Assembly: GCA_027334785.1 (NCBI GenBank)
Contig: DAHWQF010000007.1
Span: 1-21,309, forward strand
Length of the DNA: 21,309 nucleotides
Origin: Acidimicrobiaceae bacterium
Lineage (GTDB): Bacteria; Actinomycetota; Acidimicrobiia; Acidimicrobiales; Palsa-688
Direction of reading: 5' to 3'
Shown: piece by piece, positions 20,525-21,309 of the stretch
Layout: every line of letters starts with the position of its first letter
How positions within the stretch are numbered: the first letter of the stretch is position 1
Program-made: the position numbers and the translations under genes
Notes under the pieces: generated by a model
What the model was told of the DNA's origin: nothing
The model's database searches: none
What the model saw: the letters and a program-made list of their open reading frames with translations, nothing else

Positions 20525-20727
20525 CCCTCATCTGCGATAGCTGCGGGCACCGCTGGGGTGGCTCGGGCGAAGGGGAGAGGCACTGGCCCTTCTGTGGCCT
20601 CTGCGGCGGGCAGCCCTACGAGGCGCCGACGCCCGGCTACGGCCCCGGCTGGCTCCCTCCAGAGGGCTTCACGCCCCCTCCCTTCGTACGCCGCCCCGCC
20701 CCTCCCCACGGCCCGGGAGCCCTGTGA
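20488..20727 (+). CDS. Zinc-ribbon protein, 79 residues or fewer
   Basis: Two CxxC pairs (LICDSCGHRW and FCGLCGGQPY) form a clear zinc ribbon, followed by a Pro/Gly-rich tail (PEGFTPPPFVRRPAPPHGPG). The start is uncertain: GTG 20488 lies within the previous gene with a poorly spaced GGAGGG upstream. Codon CTG 20521 makes a CTGA overlap like the ATGA/GTGA overlaps elsewhere and begins just before the zinc part. I list the GTG. No specific role is assigned. Confidence 0.6.
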   Translation: MVRHQPSIRAVLTLICDSCGHRWGGSGEGERHWPFCGLCGGQPYEAPTPGYGPGWLPPEGFTPPPFVRRPAPPHGPGAL

Positions 20728-21284
20728 CCCGGTCAGTAGCACTTCTCGCAGCGGCAGCCATCCCGTCGTTCTCGCCGGCGTTCTACGGCCTGCCGCAAGC
20801 AGTGCCGGCCGCCAGCCTCCCGGGTGGTATCGAGGCCTCGATCTCGGTGCCGTCAGGGCCGCGACCTGGGGGCGAGTACGCCTGGCTCATGGCCTGGAGC
20901 GCCAGCCGTAGGCATTTCACGCAGATCGGGTGGGCGTGGCTCCCCGGCGCCAGCGGGCCAGGGCCGTTCCTGTTCTCGTACACCGCGTGGCCTGGGGGCC
21001 AGTGGACGGAGCCGGGGGCGACGATGGCGTGGTCGGGCCGGCAACGCAACGGCCCCCAGGTCCACGGCAGCATCACCGTCCGGATCGTGCCTGTCTCGGG
21101 CACCCCGGCTGACGCCAGGCGCTGGTACGCAGACCAAGTGCTGGTGGGCAACCACTGGGTGACGATGGACAGCTACCCGCTGACCGACGCCTCGTTCTAC
21201 GCCGCCGTCGAGTCCTACGGGGCGCCGGTACGCGTGGCCTGCTTCCGCTTCGCCGAAGCCCTCCCCAGAGGCTGCTGGGGTTAG
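20724..21284 (+). CDS. Secreted beta-sandwich-like protein, 186 residues
   Basis: GTGA overlap with the previous stop. A signal-peptide-like start (RSVALLAAAAIPSFSPAFYG) precedes a beta-rich body: GGIEASISVPSGPRPGGEYA, HFTQIGWAWLPGASGPGPFL, HGSITVRIVPVSGTPADARR, NHWVTMDSYPL and FYAAVESYGAPVRVACFRFA. The fold could be concanavalin-like or another jelly roll. Secretion from an infected cell would be unusual for a phage, so the leader may instead be a virion anchor. It is the last complete gene before the right end of the window. Confidence 0.6.
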   Translation: MTRSVALLAAAAIPSFSPAFYGLPQAVPAASLPGGIEASISVPSGPRPGGEYAWLMAWSASRRHFTQIGWAWLPGASGPGPFLFSYTAWPGGQWTEPGATMAWSGRQRNGPQVHGSITVRIVPVSGTPADARRWYADQVLVGNHWVTMDSYPLTDASFYAAVESYGAPVRVACFRFAEALPRGCWG

Positions 21285-21309
21285 CCTCTCACCACCCCTC
21301 CGACCTGCC
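21285..21309 (-). repeat. Right-end sequence resembling inverted left end
   Basis: Read on the minus strand this end begins GGCAGGTCGGAGGGG, similar to the left end AGGAGGTCGAGAGGGG and to the GTCGGAG version of the 28-nt unit at 309. Only 25 bp are available, so this is suggestive of, not proof for, imperfect inverted terminal repeats. Confidence 0.35.

Overview
The window looks like all or nearly all of the genome of a tailless, internal-membrane double-stranded DNA phage of the double-jelly-roll (DJR) capsid type (PRD1/tectivirus-like). The DNA is very GC-rich and densely packed. Most neighbouring genes overlap by ATGA or GTGA. Starts include GTG and TTG, and several transcripts look leaderless. 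Together with actinobacterial-style lysis and glycosyltransferase families this suggests an actinobacterial host (inference). I see no terminase, portal, tail, integrase or tRNA gene. The diagnostic set is an FtsK/HerA-type packaging ATPase directly followed by a 372-residue candidate DJR major capsid protein, many tiny membrane proteins and a membrane-anchored transglycosylase.

Layout: the left half (about 489-9864) is read on the minus strand in three blocks and the right half (9882-21284) on the plus strand. The two halves diverge from a 17-bp symmetric start region at 9865-9881. Minus block 1 (9864 to 6452) encodes small membrane proteins, two probable spike/fibre proteins, holin-like proteins and a GH25/DUF1906-like lysin. 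It ends in a large hairpin at 6380-6438. Minus block 2 starts at a good sigma70-type promoter (6235-6263) and runs to 2734. It carries small zinc/membrane proteins and a recombination module: a Cas7/RAMP-like protein, a RecT-like annealase and a Cas4-like Fe-S PD-(D/E)XK nuclease. Minus block 3 (2513 to about 489) has three coupled genes. The last is a possible, very divergent family-B-like DNA polymerase palm. This block is bracketed by two intergenic arrays of a 28-nt GTCGAG repeat (1-340 and 2516-2700).

The plus half starts with small coiled-coil and membrane proteins, then a glycosyltransferase, the packaging ATPase and a hairpin plus 9-codon leader ORF in front of the capsid gene. A run of single-span membrane micro-proteins follows, then a probable homing Endonuclease VII/HNH gene with its own promoter-like sequence, and a long train of virion membrane, spike and cell-wall-entry proteins. 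The last 25 bp resemble, in inverted orientation, the repeat family at the left end, which would fit a linear genome with imperfect inverted terminal repeats.

Most attractive for follow-up: the Cas7-like/RecT/Cas4-like module, the possible degenerate polymerase, the shared C-terminal WREKLFG tag on the ATPase and an upstream protein, the capsid leader ORF and hairpin, and the paired GTCGAG arrays. All family assignments were made by eye; no database search was run.
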